This document shows, piece by piece, positions 63,493-64,000 of a DNA stretch of 64,000 nt. How positions within the stretch are numbered: the stretch's first letter is position 1; the number at the start of each line of letters is the position of its first letter. Below the pieces are notes generated by a model. That model was not told the DNA's origin and made no database searches. It worked only from the letters and a program-made list of their open reading frames with translations. This DNA comes from G965237725 sp965237725. Lineage in GTDB: Bacteria; Pseudomonadota; Gammaproteobacteria; Arenicellales; Poriferihabitantaceae. The stretch covers positions 3,906,001-3,970,000 of the forward strand of contig OZ250151.1 in the NCBI GenBank assembly GCA_965237725.1. The letters run 5' to 3'. The translations under genes were made by a program, and so were the position numbers.

Positions 63493-64000
63493 TGGACCAC
63501 GGCTCCTGCTTTTGTTATCTTGAGATTTAATTTTGTATTCTCCCTAATTCTGGTGAGCAATAAATTTTGGTTGCAGTCAACCCGTGCTATAAAATCCTGG
63601 CTGACCAAAGTAGTAGTTTGAGATTCAACAATTAAAGCTGGGCCCGCAATCTGGTCCTCAGGAGTTAATTTATCGCGGTGATAAATTGCCGCCTTTACTT
63701 CTTTGCCTGTTAAATCACAGATGATGATGCGGGTTTGATCCGATGTCCGGAATTTTTCTTTAGAAAAGACTGTTTGCTCGAGTTTTGGGATGTGTTGTCC
63801 TGCAGTGAAAACCCGCACCGACCAGTTTAATATTTCAATTTTCATGCCCGGTACGATACGGGCATATTGTCTGCGATATTCAACATCAAACTTTTCGGTT
63901 AATTGTGGTATATCCCCAGATTGAATATCTCTATTGGCCAGTTTGACTTCGATTTCATGGCCCTGACCGCAATAACGCATAAACGCAGATCTTTGTGTGA
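63489..64000 (-). CDS. Hydantoinase A/oxoprolinase family protein, C-terminal part (cut by window end)
   Basis: The frame stays open through the window edge. It starts inside the protein with RSAFMRYCGQGHEIEV, the typical C-terminal HyuA block, and continues with FDVEYRRQYARIVPGMKIEILNWSVRV and the end domain IAGPALIVESQTTTLVSQDF. The in-frame ATG at 63980 is therefore an internal Met, not the start. Most of the ATPase domain lies beyond the window. It forms an operon with hyuB-like and racemase-like genes. Confidence 0.93.
   Translation of the reverse strand, partial: TQRSAFMRYCGQGHEIEVKLANRDIQSGDIPQLTEKFDVEYRRQYARIVPGMKIEILNWSVRVFTAGQHIPKLEQTVFSKEKFRTSDQTRIIICDLTGKEVKAAIYHRDKLTPEDQIAGPALIVESQTTTLVSQDFIARVDCNQNLLLTRIRENTKLNLKITKAGAVVQ

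Noticed and set aside
63489..63980. Complete 163-residue gene starting at ATG 63980
   Set aside because: The frame stays open to the window edge with HyuA-like sequence before the ATG, so this is the end of a longer protein.

Overview
The window looks like a chromosome segment of a marine-type gammaproteobacterium. The evidence is the housekeeping set (RdgC, RluE, YcgN, RhlE, RppH), the moderate GC content and the wealth of oxygenases, Rieske proteins and quaternary-amine genes. No rRNA, tRNA, phage, insertion sequence or CRISPR array is visible. Genes lie on both strands in short operons.

Layout. 1-11 kb: an EamA exporter, a Na/Pi symporter with a small basic partner, an enolase-superfamily enzyme, a membrane-anchored tyrosine-phosphatase-like protein, an LtaS-type sulfatase, a CntA-like Rieske oxygenase, a secreted glycosidase-like protein and an Lrp regulator. 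11-18 kb: rdgC, a molybdopterin oxidoreductase, rluE, a relic of an FAD oxidase, ycgN, and rhlE coupled to a NYN-domain gene. 18-20.5 kb: a prolyl-4-hydroxylase-type dioxygenase facing two short paralogous peptide genes, then a spermidine-synthase-like protein; this is the best candidate for an undescribed system. 20.5-28 kb: a PLP trans-sulfuration enzyme, phosphatase, esterase, rppH, an EamA exporter, a fatty acid hydroxylase, a decayed Rieske gene and a CMD protein.

28-37.7 kb: a GT-C-like membrane protein, an isopenicillin-N-synthase-like oxygenase, a NIF3-middle-domain-like protein, an EamA exporter, a GlxA-type regulator and, divergent from it, an MttB-family methyltransferase followed by a copper amine oxidase. 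37.7-44.6 kb: a nine-gene thiamin operon (thiD-thiO-thiS-thiG-thiE-thiY-tenA-thiZ-thiX) behind a clear TPP riboswitch; it combines thiazole synthesis with pyrimidine salvage and has no thiC here. 44.7-51.7 kb: a methyltransferase, a BKACE (DUF849) enzyme, a FadN-type beta-oxidation protein, a sulfotransferase-like protein, a DmdA-like demethylase and a PhyH dioxygenase.

51.8-57.7 kb: surface-glycan genes (acyltransferase-3/SGNH, GT61, GT2) around a broken Old Yellow Enzyme gene. 57.8-64 kb: a PhyH-SDR pair, DoxX facing a LysR regulator, and a hydantoinase/oxoprolinase A-B operon with an Asp/Glu racemase-family gene, cut by the window end.

The overall theme is breakdown of methylated amines and other small organic compounds: Rieske, MttB, copper amine oxidase, DmdA-like, BKACE and hydantoinase proteins. 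Three genes are visibly decaying.
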